Source: Streptococcus pneumoniae (lineage in GTDB: Bacteria; Bacillota; Bacilli; Lactobacillales; Streptococcaceae). Taken from it: DNA of 64,000 bases. A program made the position numbers and the translations under genes. The notes beneath the pieces are model-generated. The model was given only the letters and a program-made list of their open reading frames with translations. It was not told the DNA's origin and ran no database searches. Below, one piece after another: positions 38,986-48,976 of the stretch. The DNA lies in NCBI RefSeq assembly GCF_001113365.1, contig NZ_CKYA01000001.1, positions 69,501 through 133,500 of the forward strand, in the 5' to 3' direction. Numbering within the stretch: the stretch's first letter is position 1; every line of letters begins with the position of its first letter.

Positions 38986-41382
38986 ATGGCCATAGCCAAG
39001 ATTATTGTAGATGTGCCTTTGATGCAGACGGACCAGCCCTATAGTTACAGGATTCCGGAGGAATTTGAGGGAATGCTGGAAGTTGGGATGCGGGTTCATA
39101 TGCCTTTTGGTAAGGGCAATCGCCTGATTCAAGGGATTGTTCTTGGTTTGGAGTCCCAACCAGATGAAGAAGAGGCTAATCAAGATTTAAAAGATATTGC
39201 GGAGGTGCTGGATTTTTCTCCTGTTCTCACGCAAGAACAACTCTGGCTGGCTGAAGAGTTACGTAAATCTGTCTTCTCCTACAAAATCTCTATCCTCAAG
39301 GCTATGTTACCAGGATTTCTGAACTCCAGCTATGACAAGATTCTCTATCCTCTGGAAGGTCTGAGTCAGGAAGACCGAGAGCGCTTGTTTGGTTCAGAAG
39401 ATTCGCTTGCCTTTTCTTCGCTAGACCTTGCCAAACAAGCCGAAATGATGCGTTTGACTAGAAAAGGCCTGCTTGGTCTGGAATATCAGGCGGTCGATCA
39501 AAAGAAGGTCAAGACCCAGTCTTGGTATGAGGTTGACCTTGTTCAATTAGAAGGAGTAGAGATTTCTACACGTGCCAAGAAAAAGTTGGGATTGAGAGAT
39601 TATTTGCTGTCTCATCCAGAGAGTGCTTCCTTGGCTAGTTTGTTAGAGTCCTACTCGCGGGAGCAAGTCAACTTCTTTGTCGAACAAGGTGCTGTGACCA
39701 TAGTCCAAAAGGAAGTTCAACGCTCGGCTGCTTATTTTGAAGGCATTGAGACAAGTCGACCTTTGGAATTGAATCCAGAGCAAAGACAGGCACGTGATGC
39801 GGTTGTCAGTGCGATTGGTAGTCTTCAGCCTCCCTTCCTCCTTCAAGGGATTACAGGAAGTGGGAAGACCGAGGTCTACTTACAGATTATCCAAGGGGCC
39901 TTGGACAAGGGCAAGACAGCTATTTTGCTGGTTCCTGAGATTTCCTTGACTCCACAGATGACGGAACGTTTTATTGCTCGTTTTGGTGAGAAAGTGGCCA
40001 TCCTTCACTCGGGACTGTCCAATGGTGAAAAGTATGATGAATGGCGCAAGGTGGAACGCGGCGATGCCCAAGTTGTGGTTGGTGCCAGATCGGCTATCTT
40101 TGCTCCGCTGAAAAATCTGGGTGTTATGATTATCGATGAGGAGCATGAAGCAACTTATAAGCAGGATAGTAATCCTCGTTACCATGCCAGAGAAGTAGCC
40201 ATTTCACGGGCTCAGTATAATCAAGCAGCTCTGGTACTTGGGTCTGCGACACCGAGCTTAGAGAGCCGTGCGCGGGCTGGAAAAGGTGTTTATCAACACT
40301 TACGTTTGACCCAACGTGCCAATCCTTTAGCTAGGATCCCTGAGGTTCAAGTGATTGACTTTCGAGACTATATCGGACAAAACGAGACGTCAAACTTTAC
40401 GCCTCCTTTGCTAGAGGCTATCCAAGACCGTCTGGCTAAAAAAGAGCAGGTGGTTCTTATGCTCAATCGTCGTGGTTATTCTAGCTTTGTCATGTGTCGG
40501 GAATGTGGGACGGTGGATACTTGTCCCAACTGTGACATTTCCCTGACCCTGCACATGGATACCAAGACCATGAACTGCCATTATTGTGGTTTCTCGAAGG
40601 ATATTCCTCAGGTCTGTCCTAACTGTAAGAGCCGCAGTATTCGTTACTATGGGACGGGAACTCAGAAGGCTTATGACGAGCTAGCAGAACTCTTTCCCCA
40701 GGCCCGCATTTTGCGGATGGATGTGGACACGACTCGTAAGAAAGGTAGTCACCAAGATCTGCTTGACCAGTTTGGGCGAGGAGAAGCGGACATATTGCTT
40801 GGTACACAGATGATTGCTAAGGGATTGGATTTTCCCAATGTAACTTTGGTCGGTGTTCTCAATGCCGATACGGCCTTAAATCTGCCTGATTTCCGTTCTT
40901 CTGAAAGAACCTTCCAGCTCTTGACTCAGGTGGCAGGCCGAGCAGGTCGGGCTGAAAAAGCAGGTCAAGTCTTGATACAGTCCTACAATCCGCAGCACTA
41001 TGCTATTCGATTTGCCAAGGATCAAGATTACGAAGGCTTTTATGCCTATGAAATGGGAATCAGACGACAACTCGGCTATCCACCTTACTATTTCACCATT
41101 GGCATTACCCTTTCTCATAAGAAAGAAGAAGAGGTGGTCAAACGTGCCTATGAAGTGATGAACATTTTGCGGTCAGGTTTGTCTGAAACCAGTAACATTC
41201 TTGGGCCGACGCCCAAACCCATCGCCCGTACCCACAACCTCTATCATTACCAGATTTTAATTAAATACCGTTTAGAAGATGAGCTGGGGCCGACCCTCAA
41301 TCGAGTACTGGCCTTGACTCAAGAACGGGAAAATAGTGAGCTCCGTCTCAGCATTGACCATGAGCCACAGCAATTTTTATAA
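38986..41382 (+). CDS. priA: Primosomal replication restart helicase PriA
   Basis: 798 residues. N-terminal 3'-binding domain, then helicase core with Walker A GITGSGKTEVYL near residue 289, DEEHE (Walker B) near 380, and GSATPSLES. Eight zinc-binding cysteines are in order: CREC, CPNC, CHYC, CPNC between about residues 505 and 548. AGGAGG precedes ATG 38986. Confidence 0.96.
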   Translation: MAIAKIIVDVPLMQTDQPYSYRIPEEFEGMLEVGMRVHMPFGKGNRLIQGIVLGLESQPDEEEANQDLKDIAEVLDFSPVLTQEQLWLAEELRKSVFSYKISILKAMLPGFLNSSYDKILYPLEGLSQEDRERLFGSEDSLAFSSLDLAKQAEMMRLTRKGLLGLEYQAVDQKKVKTQSWYEVDLVQLEGVEISTRAKKKLGLRDYLLSHPESASLASLLESYSREQVNFFVEQGAVTIVQKEVQRSAAYFEGIETSRPLELNPEQRQARDAVVSAIGSLQPPFLLQGITGSGKTEVYLQIIQGALDKGKTAILLVPEISLTPQMTERFIARFGEKVAILHSGLSNGEKYDEWRKVERGDAQVVVGARSAIFAPLKNLGVMIIDEEHEATYKQDSNPRYHAREVAISRAQYNQAALVLGSATPSLESRARAGKGVYQHLRLTQRANPLARIPEVQVIDFRDYIGQNETSNFTPPLLEAIQDRLAKKEQVVLMLNRRGYSSFVMCRECGTVDTCPNCDISLTLHMDTKTMNCHYCGFSKDIPQVCPNCKSRSIRYYGTGTQKAYDELAELFPQARILRMDVDTTRKKGSHQDLLDQFGRGEADILLGTQMIAKGLDFPNVTLVGVLNADTALNLPDFRSSERTFQLLTQVAGRAGRAEKAGQVLIQSYNPQHYAIRFAKDQDYEGFYAYEMGIRRQLGYPPYYFTIGITLSHKKEEEVVKRAYEVMNILRSGLSETSNILGPTPKPIARTHNLYHYQILIKYRLEDELGPTLNRVLALTQERENSELRLSIDHEPQQFL

Positions 41383-41394
41383 GAAGGAGAAGAT

Positions 41395-42330
41395 ATGACA
41401 AAATTAATCTTTATGGGGACACCCGACTTTTCAGCAGCAGTCTTAAAAGGGCTTTTGACAGATGACCGTTACGAAATTCTAGCCGTTGTGACCCAGCCAG
41501 ACCGTGCTGTTGGTCGTAAAAAAGTTATCCAAGAAACTCCGGTCAAGCAGGCTGCTAAAGAAGCGGGTCTTCCAATCTACCAACCTGAAAAATTATCTGG
41601 AAGTCCAGAGATGGAAGCTATTATGAAGCTAGGAGCAGATGGAATTGTGACTGCTGCTTTTGGGCAGTTTCTCCCAAGTAAACTCCTTGATAGCATGAAC
41701 TTTGCGGTTAATGTTCACGCTTCCCTCCTTCCTAAACACCGTGGTGGTGCGCCTATCCATTATGCCTTGATTCAAGGGGATGAGGAAGCTGGTGTGACCA
41801 TTATGGAGATGGTTAAGGAAATGGATGCAGGAGATATGATTTCTCGTCGCAGTATTCCTATTACGGATGAGGACAATGTTGGTACCTTGTTTGAGAAATT
41901 AGCTCTTGTTGGTCGTGATTTGCTTTTGGACACTTTGCCTGCCTACATTGCTGGGGAAATCCAACCTGAACCGCAGGATCCAAGTCAGGTCACTTTCTCG
42001 CCAAATATCAAGCCAGAGGAAGAAAAACTGGATTGGACTAAAAGCAATCGCCAACTCTTCAACCAAATCCGTGGCATGAACCCCTGGCCTGTTTCCCATA
42101 CTTTCCTTAAGGGCGACCGCTTTAAGATTTATGAAGCTCTAGCTGTAGAAGGTCAGGGAGCTCCAGGAGAAATCCTCTCTATCGGCAAGAAAGAATTGAT
42201 TGTCGCAACGGCAGAAGGAGCTTTGTCTCTCAAACAAGTGCAGCCAGCGGGCAAACCTAAGATGGACATCGCTTCCTTCCTCAACGGTGTTGGACGTACA
42301 TTGACTGTAGGAGAACGATTTGGTGACTAA
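41395..42330 (+). CDS. fmt: Methionyl-tRNA formyltransferase
   Basis: Formylates initiator Met-tRNA. The 311-residue protein has FMGTPDFSAAVLK at the N-terminus, the catalytic HASLLPKHRGGAPIHYALIQ near residue 109 and MDAGDM, then the C-terminal tRNA-binding domain. AAGGAG precedes ATG 41395. Its 3' end overlaps rsmB by eight bases. Confidence 0.95.
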   Translation: MTKLIFMGTPDFSAAVLKGLLTDDRYEILAVVTQPDRAVGRKKVIQETPVKQAAKEAGLPIYQPEKLSGSPEMEAIMKLGADGIVTAAFGQFLPSKLLDSMNFAVNVHASLLPKHRGGAPIHYALIQGDEEAGVTIMEMVKEMDAGDMISRRSIPITDEDNVGTLFEKLALVGRDLLLDTLPAYIAGEIQPEPQDPSQVTFSPNIKPEEEKLDWTKSNRQLFNQIRGMNPWPVSHTFLKGDRFKIYEALAVEGQGAPGEILSIGKKELIVATAEGALSLKQVQPAGKPKMDIASFLNGVGRTLTVGERFGD

Positions 42331-43636
42331 AGTAGAAACGGCTAGAAGTTTAGCTCTAGCAGTATTAGAGGATGTTTTTATCAATCAAGCATACTCAAAT
42401 ATCGCCTTAAATAAGCATCTCAAGGGGAGTCAACTTTCGGCAGCAGACAAGGGCTTGGTGACCGAGCTGGTCTATGGAACGGTAGCCCGTAAACTGACTT
42501 TGGAATGGTACCTATCCCACTTTATCGAGGACAGAGATCAGTTAGACAGCTGGCTCTACGTCCTTCTCCTCATGAGTGCCTACCAGCTCCGCTATCTGGA
42601 TAAGATTCCAGACCATGCTGTGGTCAATGAAGCAGTAGAGCTAGCCAAAGTCCGAAAAAAGGGCAGTGAAAAATTGGTCAACGCTGTCCTTCGCCGTATC
42701 TTGCGTGAAGGCTGGCCAGATATTGCTAGCATCAAACGAAAAAACAAGTGTGATTCCATTGCCTATTCTCTCCCAGTTTGGCTAGTTGCCAAGCTCAAGG
42801 AAGAATACGGTGAAGAGCGAGCGCAAGCTATTTTTGAAAGTCTCTTGGTGCGCAACAAGGCCAGCATTCGTGTAACAGACCTAAGTCGAAAAGAGGAAAT
42901 TCAAGCCTTGTTAGAGGCGAATAATTCCCTTTTAGCAACCACTGGTCTGGTTAAGGAACAAGGGCATTTTGCAGGCCATAATTTGTTTGCGGATGGAACC
43001 ATTACCATCCAAGACGAGTCCAGTCAGCTGGTTGCTCCGACGCTTGATTTGCAAGGTGATGAACGAGTGCTTGATGCCTGTGCGGCTCCAGGTGGGAAAA
43101 CAGCCCATATAGCCTCTTATCTTACGACAGGTCAGGTTACTGCTCTGGACCTTTACGATCACAAGTTGGATTTAATCCAAGAAAATGCCCAACGTCTGGG
43201 AGTTGCAGATCGGGTTCAAAGGCAAAAATTGGATGCCAGAAAGGTACATGAGTTTTTTGGTCAGGATTCATTTGATAAGATTTTGGTAGATGCTCCCTGT
43301 TCAGGAATTGGTCTTCTGCGTCGAAAACCAGATATCAAATACAATAAAGAAACGGCAGATTTCGCGTCCTTACAGGAAATTCAGCTAGAAATATTAGGTA
43401 GTGTTTGTCAAACACTAGGCAAAGGTGGTATAATAACTTATAGTACCTGTACTATTGTCTCAGAGGAGAATTTTCAAGTCGTTGAGGCGTTTTTAGAAAG
43501 TCATCCTGAGTTCGAGCAGGTAAAGCTAGAACATGAATGTAAGGATATCATGAAAGACGGCTGTATCCTCATTACACCTGAATTGTATGGAAGTGATGGA
43601 TTCTTCATCAGTCAATTTCGCAAGATATCGGATTAG
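42323..43636 (+). CDS. rsmB: 16S rRNA (cytosine967-C5)-methyltransferase
   Basis: 437 residues. An N-terminal NusB-like domain (LALAVLEDVFINQAYSNIAL) precedes the NOL1/NOP2/Sun methyltransferase domain: SAM motif DACAAPGGKTAHIA near residue 250, DAPCSGIGLLRRKPDIK, and the catalytic Cys in YSTCTIVSEEN near 380. Start is GTG 42323 (AGGAG at nine bases) inside the end of fmt; TTG 42320 is an alternative. Confidence 0.94.
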   Translation: MTKVETARSLALAVLEDVFINQAYSNIALNKHLKGSQLSAADKGLVTELVYGTVARKLTLEWYLSHFIEDRDQLDSWLYVLLLMSAYQLRYLDKIPDHAVVNEAVELAKVRKKGSEKLVNAVLRRILREGWPDIASIKRKNKCDSIAYSLPVWLVAKLKEEYGEERAQAIFESLLVRNKASIRVTDLSRKEEIQALLEANNSLLATTGLVKEQGHFAGHNLFADGTITIQDESSQLVAPTLDLQGDERVLDACAAPGGKTAHIASYLTTGQVTALDLYDHKLDLIQENAQRLGVADRVQRQKLDARKVHEFFGQDSFDKILVDAPCSGIGLLRRKPDIKYNKETADFASLQEIQLEILGSVCQTLGKGGIITYSTCTIVSEENFQVVEAFLESHPEFEQVKLEHECKDIMKDGCILITPELYGSDGFFISQFRKISD

Positions 43637-43650
43637 GAAGGAACTGACAC

Positions 43651-44391
43651 ATGGAAATTTCATTATTAACAGATGTTGGTCAGAAACGAACAAATAACCA
43701 AGACTATGTCAACCACTATGTCAATAGAGCTGGACGTACCATGATTATTTTAGCTGATGGGATGGGAGGTCATCGCGCAGGGAATATCGCTAGTGAAATG
43801 GCGGTAACAGACCTAGGTATAGCTTGGGTCGATACCCAAATCGATACAGTCAATGAAGTGCGTGAATGGTTCGCCCATTACCTAGAAATTGAAAATCAAA
43901 AGATTCACCAGCTTGGTCAGGATGAAGCTTACAGAGGCATGGGAACTACTTTGGAAGTCCTTGTTATTATTGATAATCAGGCTATCTATGCTCATATTGG
44001 TGATTCGCGTATCGGCTTGATTCGTGGAGAAGAATACCATCAGTTGACGAGCGACCATTCTTTGGTCAATGAGTTGCTCAAGGCTGGTCAATTGACACCA
44101 GAAGAGGCAGAAGCTCATCCGCAAAAAAATATTATCACCCAGTCTATTGGGCAAAAAGATGAAATTCAGCCTGATTTTGGGACAGTTATCCTTGAGTCAG
44201 GTGACTATCTCTTGCTCAATAGTGACGGCTTGACCAACATGATTTCAGGCAGTGAGATTCGTGATATTGTAACCAGTGATATTCCTTTAGCAGATAAGAC
44301 GGAGACACTTGTTCGTTTTGCTAACAATGCAGGAGGTTTAGACAACATTACGGTTGCCCTTGTTTCTATGAACGAGGAGGATGCAGAATGA
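43651..44391 (+). CDS. phpP: PP2C-type serine/threonine phosphatase
   Basis: 246 residues. Metal-dependent phosphatase that reverses StkP phosphorylation. Motifs: LLTDVGQKRTNNQDYVN, ADGMGGHRAGNIASEMA near residue 36, YAHIGDSRIGLI near 115, HSLVNELL, NSDGLTNM and GGLDNITVALV at the end. All metal-binding Asp residues are present. The stop overlaps stkP by four bases. Confidence 0.95.
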   Translation: MEISLLTDVGQKRTNNQDYVNHYVNRAGRTMIILADGMGGHRAGNIASEMAVTDLGIAWVDTQIDTVNEVREWFAHYLEIENQKIHQLGQDEAYRGMGTTLEVLVIIDNQAIYAHIGDSRIGLIRGEEYHQLTSDHSLVNELLKAGQLTPEEAEAHPQKNIITQSIGQKDEIQPDFGTVILESGDYLLLNSDGLTNMISGSEIRDIVTSDIPLADKTETLVRFANNAGGLDNITVALVSMNEEDAE

Positions 44392-46367
44392 TCCAAATCG
44401 GCAAGATTTTTGCCGGACGCTATCGGATTGTCAAACAGATTGGTCGAGGAGGTATGGCGGATGTCTACCTAGCCAAAGACTTAATCTTAGATGGGGAAGA
44501 AGTGGCAGTGAAGGTTCTGAGGACCAACTACCAGACGGACCCGATAGCTGTAGCTCGCTTTCAGCGTGAAGCGAGAGCTATGGCAGATTTAGACCATCCT
44601 CATATCGTTCGGATAACAGATATTGGCGAGGAAGACGGTCAACAGTACCTCGCTATGGAGTATGTTGCTGGACTAGACCTTAAACGCTATATCAAGGAAC
44701 ACTATCCTCTTTCTAATGAAGAAGCCGTCCGTATTATGGGACAAATCCTCTTAGCCATGCGTTTGGCCCATACCAGAGGAATTGTTCACCGGGACTTGAA
44801 ACCTCAAAACATCCTCTTGACACCAGATGGGACAGCCAAGGTCACAGACTTTGGGATTGCAGTAGCCTTTGCTGAGACAAGTCTGACTCAGACTAACTCG
44901 ATGCTGGGTTCGGTGCATTACTTGTCACCAGAGCAGGCGCGTGGCTCTAAGGCGACTGTGCAGAGTGATATCTATGCCATGGGGATTATTTTCTATGAGA
45001 TGCTGACAGGCCATATCCCTTACGATGGGGATAGCGCGGTGACCATTGCCCTCCAGCATTTCCAAAAACCTCTGCCGTCCGTTATTGCTGAGAATCCATC
45101 AGTACCTCAGGCTTTAGAGAATGTTATTATCAAGGCAACTGCTAAGAAATTGACAGATCGCTATAAATCAGTTGCTGAAATGTATGTGGATTTGTCTAGT
45201 AGTTTGTCTTATAATCGTCGTAATGAACCTAAACTGGTCTTTAATGATACTACTAAGGCGGACACCAAGACACTACCAAAGGTATCCCAGAGTACATTGA
45301 CCTCGATTCCTAAGGTGCAAACACAAACTCCGAAGCCACAGGCTGCGAAACCTAGTCAGCAGGTTTTGGAAGACAATTACGCAAGCAAGCCTGTTAAGAA
45401 ACGGAAATTCAGAGTTCGCTATATGATTTTGTTGGCCAGCATTGTATTGGTGGCAGCTTCTCTTATTTGGATACTATCCAGAACTCCTGCAACCATTGCT
45501 ATTCCAAATGTGGCAGGTCAGACAGTGGCGGAAGCCAAGGAAACCCTCAAGAAAGCCAATTTTGAGATTGGCGAGGAGAAATCAGAGGCTAGTGAAAAGG
45601 TGGAAGAAGGGCGGATTATTCGTACAGATCCTGACGCTGGAACTGGTCGAAAAGAAGGAACGAAAATCAATTTGGTTGTCTCATCAGGCAAACAATCCTT
45701 CCAAATTAGTAATTATGTCGGTCGGAAATCCTCTGATGTCATTGCGGAATTAAAAGAGAAAAAAGTTCCAGATAATTTGATTAAAATTGAGGAAGAAGAG
45801 TCGAATGAGAGTGAGGCTGGAACGGTCATGAAGCAAAGTCTACCAGAAGGTACGACCTATGACTTGAGCAAGGCAACTCAAATCGTCTTGACAGTAGCTA
45901 AAAAAGCTACGACGATTCAATTAGGGAACTATATTGGACGGAACTCTACAGAAGTCATCTCAGAACTCAAGCAGAAGAAGGTTCCTGAGAATTTGATTAA
46001 GATAGAGGAAGAAGAGTCTAGCGAAAGCGAACCAGGAACGATTATGAAACAAAGTCCAGGTGCAGGTGTTCCTTATGATTTGAGTAAACCTACTCAAATC
46101 GTCTTGACAGTAGCTAAAAAAGTTACAAGTGTTGCCATGCCGAGCTACATTGGTTCCAGCTTGGAGTTTACTAAGAATAATTTGATTCAAATTGTTGGGA
46201 TTAAGGAAGCCAATATAGAAGTTGTAGAAGTGACGACAGCGCCTGCAGGTAGTGCAGGAGGCATGGTTGTTGAACAAAGTCCGAGAGCAGGTGAAAAGGT
46301 AGACCTCAATAAGACAAGGGTCAAGATTTCAATCTACAAACCTAAAACAAGTTCAGCTACTCCTTAA
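44388..46367 (+). CDS. stkP: PASTA-domain serine/threonine kinase
   Basis: 659-residue membrane kinase controlling cell wall synthesis and division. Cytosolic kinase domain about residues 1-270: GRGGMADVYLAKD (P-loop), HRDLKPQNILL, DFGIAVAF. A linker leads to one membrane segment (RYMILLASIVLVAASLIWIL, about 345-364) and four extracellular PASTA domains from about 370 to the end. PASTA 2 and 3 are close copies of each other. Overlaps phpP; a terminator follows. Confidence 0.96.
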   Translation: MIQIGKIFAGRYRIVKQIGRGGMADVYLAKDLILDGEEVAVKVLRTNYQTDPIAVARFQREARAMADLDHPHIVRITDIGEEDGQQYLAMEYVAGLDLKRYIKEHYPLSNEEAVRIMGQILLAMRLAHTRGIVHRDLKPQNILLTPDGTAKVTDFGIAVAFAETSLTQTNSMLGSVHYLSPEQARGSKATVQSDIYAMGIIFYEMLTGHIPYDGDSAVTIALQHFQKPLPSVIAENPSVPQALENVIIKATAKKLTDRYKSVAEMYVDLSSSLSYNRRNEPKLVFNDTTKADTKTLPKVSQSTLTSIPKVQTQTPKPQAAKPSQQVLEDNYASKPVKKRKFRVRYMILLASIVLVAASLIWILSRTPATIAIPNVAGQTVAEAKETLKKANFEIGEEKSEASEKVEEGRIIRTDPDAGTGRKEGTKINLVVSSGKQSFQISNYVGRKSSDVIAELKEKKVPDNLIKIEEEESNESEAGTVMKQSLPEGTTYDLSKATQIVLTVAKKATTIQLGNYIGRNSTEVISELKQKKVPENLIKIEEEESSESEPGTIMKQSPGAGVPYDLSKPTQIVLTVAKKVTSVAMPSYIGSSLEFTKNNLIQIVGIKEANIEVVEVTTAPAGSAGGMVVEQSPRAGEKVDLNKTRVKISIYKPKTSSATP

Positions 46368-46396
46368 AATCAGATGGATAATCAAAAAGAGTAATC

Positions 46397-46433
46397 AATC
46401 TTTGTCATGATTTCATGGCAAAGATTTTTTTTG
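46397..46433 (+). terminator. stkP terminator
   Basis: AATCTTTGTCATG pairs with CATGGCAAAGATT, followed by TTTTTTTG. It ends the gmk-to-stkP run. Confidence 0.88.
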
Positions 46434-46481
46434 AGTCCGGATTTGTGATAGAATAGAAGGAGTTGATAAAAGGAGGAACGC

Positions 46482-47240
46482 ATGGAAGAATCAAGAGAAT
46501 TAAATGCCGTCATCGATGTGATTATGTTAGCTGGAACCATTCTTCTCAAAAGTGGCTCAGAGATTCATCGTGTAGAAGATACCATGATCCGTATTGCGCA
46601 TTCGCAGGGGATTGTGGATTGCAATGTTCTTGCCATGCCTGCTGCTATCTTTTTCTCCATTGAAAATACCAATATTTCGCGCATGAAGCGCGTGACCTCC
46701 TCTTCTTATAACATCGAAAAAGTCTGCGATGTCAACCAGATTTCTCGTCAGTTGGTTGGGGGGCAGATTGATTTAGAAACAGCCTTTAAGCAATTGACGG
46801 CCTTGCAAGCCCAACCCCTTCCCTATACTAAGTTGCAGGTAACTTTGGCTGCGACCTTTAGTGCTCCTTTCTTTTCAATTATGTTTAGTGGAAACATCTA
46901 CGACGCACTTGGGGCAGGAGTGGCGACCTTATTTGGTTTTGCCTTTTCCCTCTATGTGGAGAAGTTTATCCGAATTCCCTTTGTGACGGCCTTTGCTGGA
47001 GCTTTTGTATTTGGGATGATTGCTCAGTTTTGGGCTCGCTACACAGGTTTTCCTTCAACGGCAGATTTGATTATAGCTGGTGCAGTCATGCCTTTTGTAC
47101 CGGGGATTGCCTTGACCAATGCGGTTCGTGATATTATGACCAACCACATAAACTCTGGTATGAGCAAGATGTTTGAATCATTGCTCATTACCCTAGCTTT
47201 AGGGGCAGGAACTTCTGTCGCCTTGGTATTGATGAACTAA
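46482..47240 (+). CDS. Threonine/serine exporter, ThrE N-terminal part (YjjP-like)
   Basis: 252 residues. The soluble start (ELNAVIDVIMLAGTILLKSGSEIHRVEDTM) is the DUF1212 region, followed by five membrane segments (VTLAATFSAPFFSIMF, FVTAFAGAFVFGMIAQF, ADLIIAGAVMPFVPG). In Corynebacterium the two parts are one ThrE protein; here they are split, with the second gene one base apart. AAAGGAGG precedes ATG 46482; an extended -10 (TGATAGAAT) lies upstream. Confidence 0.88.
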   Translation: MEESRELNAVIDVIMLAGTILLKSGSEIHRVEDTMIRIAHSQGIVDCNVLAMPAAIFFSIENTNISRMKRVTSSSYNIEKVCDVNQISRQLVGGQIDLETAFKQLTALQAQPLPYTKLQVTLAATFSAPFFSIMFSGNIYDALGAGVATLFGFAFSLYVEKFIRIPFVTAFAGAFVFGMIAQFWARYTGFPSTADLIIAGAVMPFVPGIALTNAVRDIMTNHINSGMSKMFESLLITLALGAGTSVALVLMN

Positions 47241-47241
47241 T

Positions 47242-47691
47242 ATGACACTGACAACCTTTTTATTACAAGCAGTAGCAAGTCTTCTTGCTATTATCACTTT
47301 TTTAATCGTACTCAATGTGCAACGCTCTATGCTCTTACCTGGAGGGATTTTGGGCATGGCTGTCTGGCTAATCTATCTCTTGCTCAAGGAACCGACCAAT
47401 GTTATTGTTGCTACCTTCATTGCCGCCATTATCGGTTCTTGTGTCAGCCAGATTTTGAGTATTCTTTATAAGACTCCTGCTGTGGTCTTTATCTTGGCCA
47501 TCTTGGCACCGCTGGTTCCAGGTTATCTCTCCTACCGAACAACTGCCTTTTTTGTGACAGGGGACTATAATAAAGCGCTGGCAAGTGCGACCTTGGTTGT
47601 CATGCTGGCTTTGGTGATTTCCATTGGCATGGCTAGCGGAACAGTGATTCTTAGACTTTATTCTTACTTACGAAAACAGCATAAAAGTTAG
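47242..47691 (+). CDS. Threonine/serine exporter, ThrE C-terminal part (YjjB-like)
   Basis: 149 residues, almost wholly membrane, with four to five helices. The family core is FLQAVASLLAIITF.. and LAPLVPGYLSYRT (P-G-Y motif). Pairs with the preceding protein to form the exporter. Starts one base after its partner's stop. Confidence 0.88.
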   Translation: MTLTTFLLQAVASLLAIITFLIVLNVQRSMLLPGGILGMAVWLIYLLLKEPTNVIVATFIAAIIGSCVSQILSILYKTPAVVFILAILAPLVPGYLSYRTTAFFVTGDYNKALASATLVVMLALVISIGMASGTVILRLYSYLRKQHKS

Positions 47692-47700
47692 ATTCATAAG

Positions 47701-47729
47701 AGGCTTGATTTGGTGAATCAAGTCTTTTT
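47701..47729 (+). terminator. Terminator of the ThrE pair
   Basis: AGGCTTGATT pairs with AATCAAGTCT, then TTTTTT. Confidence 0.85.
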
Positions 47730-47803
47730 TCTCTCTTTTACTACCATTTGTGATAAAATAGTACTGAACGATTTTTTACATGAATGATAAAACAGAGGTA
47801 AAT

Positions 47804-48976
47804 ATGACAATCGGTATTGATAAGATTGGTTTTGCGACCAGTCAATATGTCTTGAAATTACAAGACTTAGCAGAAGCGAGGGAAATTGACCCTGAAAAAT
47901 TAAGCAAAGGACTCTTACTCAAGGAATTGAGTATTGCGCCCCTAACTGAGGACATCGTGACCTTGGCGGCCAGTGCTAGTGACTCTATTTTAACTGAGCA
48001 AGAAAGACAAGAAATCGATATGGTCATTGTGGCGACTGAGTCAGGAGTTGACCAGAGTAAGGCTGCGGCCGTCTTTGTGCATGGTTTGCTGGGCATCCAG
48101 CCCTTTGCTCGTAGTTTCGAGATTAAAGAAGCCTGCTACGGAGCGACAGCTGCCCTTCATTATGCCAAATTGCATGTGGAAAATTCTCCAGAGTCCAAGG
48201 TCTTGGTCATTGCCAGTGATATTGCCAAATATGGTATTGAAACTCCAGGAGAACCCACTCAGGGTGCCGGCAGTGTGGCCATGTTGATTACACAAAATCC
48301 GCGCATGATGGCCTTTAATAACGACAATGTGGCTCAGACTCGTGACATCATGGATTTCTGGCGTCCAAATTACTCAACAACACCTTATGTAAATGGTGTT
48401 TATTCTACCCAGCAATACTTGGATAGTTTGAAAACGACTTGGTTTGAATACCAAAAACGCTACCAGCTTACTTTGGATGATTTCGCGGCGGTTTGCTTCC
48501 ACTTGCCTTACCCTAAATTAGCACTCAAAGGCTTAAAAAAAATCATGGATAAGAGCCTGCCTCAAGAGAAAAAGGACCTCTTGCAAAAGCACTTTGACCA
48601 GTCTATTCTCTACAGTCAAAAGGTGGGGAATATCTACACAGGATCCCTCTTCCTTGGACTTTTGTCTCTCTTGGAAAATACAGATAGCCTGAAAGCTGGC
48701 GATAAAATTGCCCTTTATAGTTACGGAAGTGGTGCCGTGGCTGAGTTCTTTAGTGGTGAATTGGTTGAAGGATATGAAGCTTATTTGGATAAAGACCGCT
48801 TGAACAAACTTGACCAACGAACTGCCCTATCGGTTGCAGACTATGAAAAGGTCTTCTTTGAGGAAGTAGACTTAGATGAAACAAACTCTGCCCAGTTTTC
48901 TGGCTATGAAAATCAAGATTTTGCCTTGGTTGAAATTGTTGACCACCAACGCCGTTATAGCAAGGTTGAAAAATAA
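47804..48976 (+). CDS. mvaS: Hydroxymethylglutaryl-CoA synthase
   Basis: Condenses acetyl-CoA and acetoacetyl-CoA for the mevalonate pathway. The 390-residue protein has the catalytic Cys in FEIKEACYGATAALHYAK near residue 110, and GNIYTGSLFLGLLSLLE near 275. GAGGTAAAT precedes ATG 47804; an upstream ATG at 47780 would add an atypical tail. Overlaps mvaA by one base. Confidence 0.94.
   Translation: MTIGIDKIGFATSQYVLKLQDLAEAREIDPEKLSKGLLLKELSIAPLTEDIVTLAASASDSILTEQERQEIDMVIVATESGVDQSKAAAVFVHGLLGIQPFARSFEIKEACYGATAALHYAKLHVENSPESKVLVIASDIAKYGIETPGEPTQGAGSVAMLITQNPRMMAFNNDNVAQTRDIMDFWRPNYSTTPYVNGVYSTQQYLDSLKTTWFEYQKRYQLTLDDFAAVCFHLPYPKLALKGLKKIMDKSLPQEKKDLLQKHFDQSILYSQKVGNIYTGSLFLGLLSLLENTDSLKAGDKIALYSYGSGAVAEFFSGELVEGYEAYLDKDRLNKLDQRTALSVADYEKVFFEEVDLDETNSAQFSGYENQDFALVEIVDHQRRYSKVEK

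Noticed and set aside
44388..46367. liaF-liaS-liaR following stkP
   Set aside because: In several streptococci these follow the kinase; here a terminator and the exporter genes come next.
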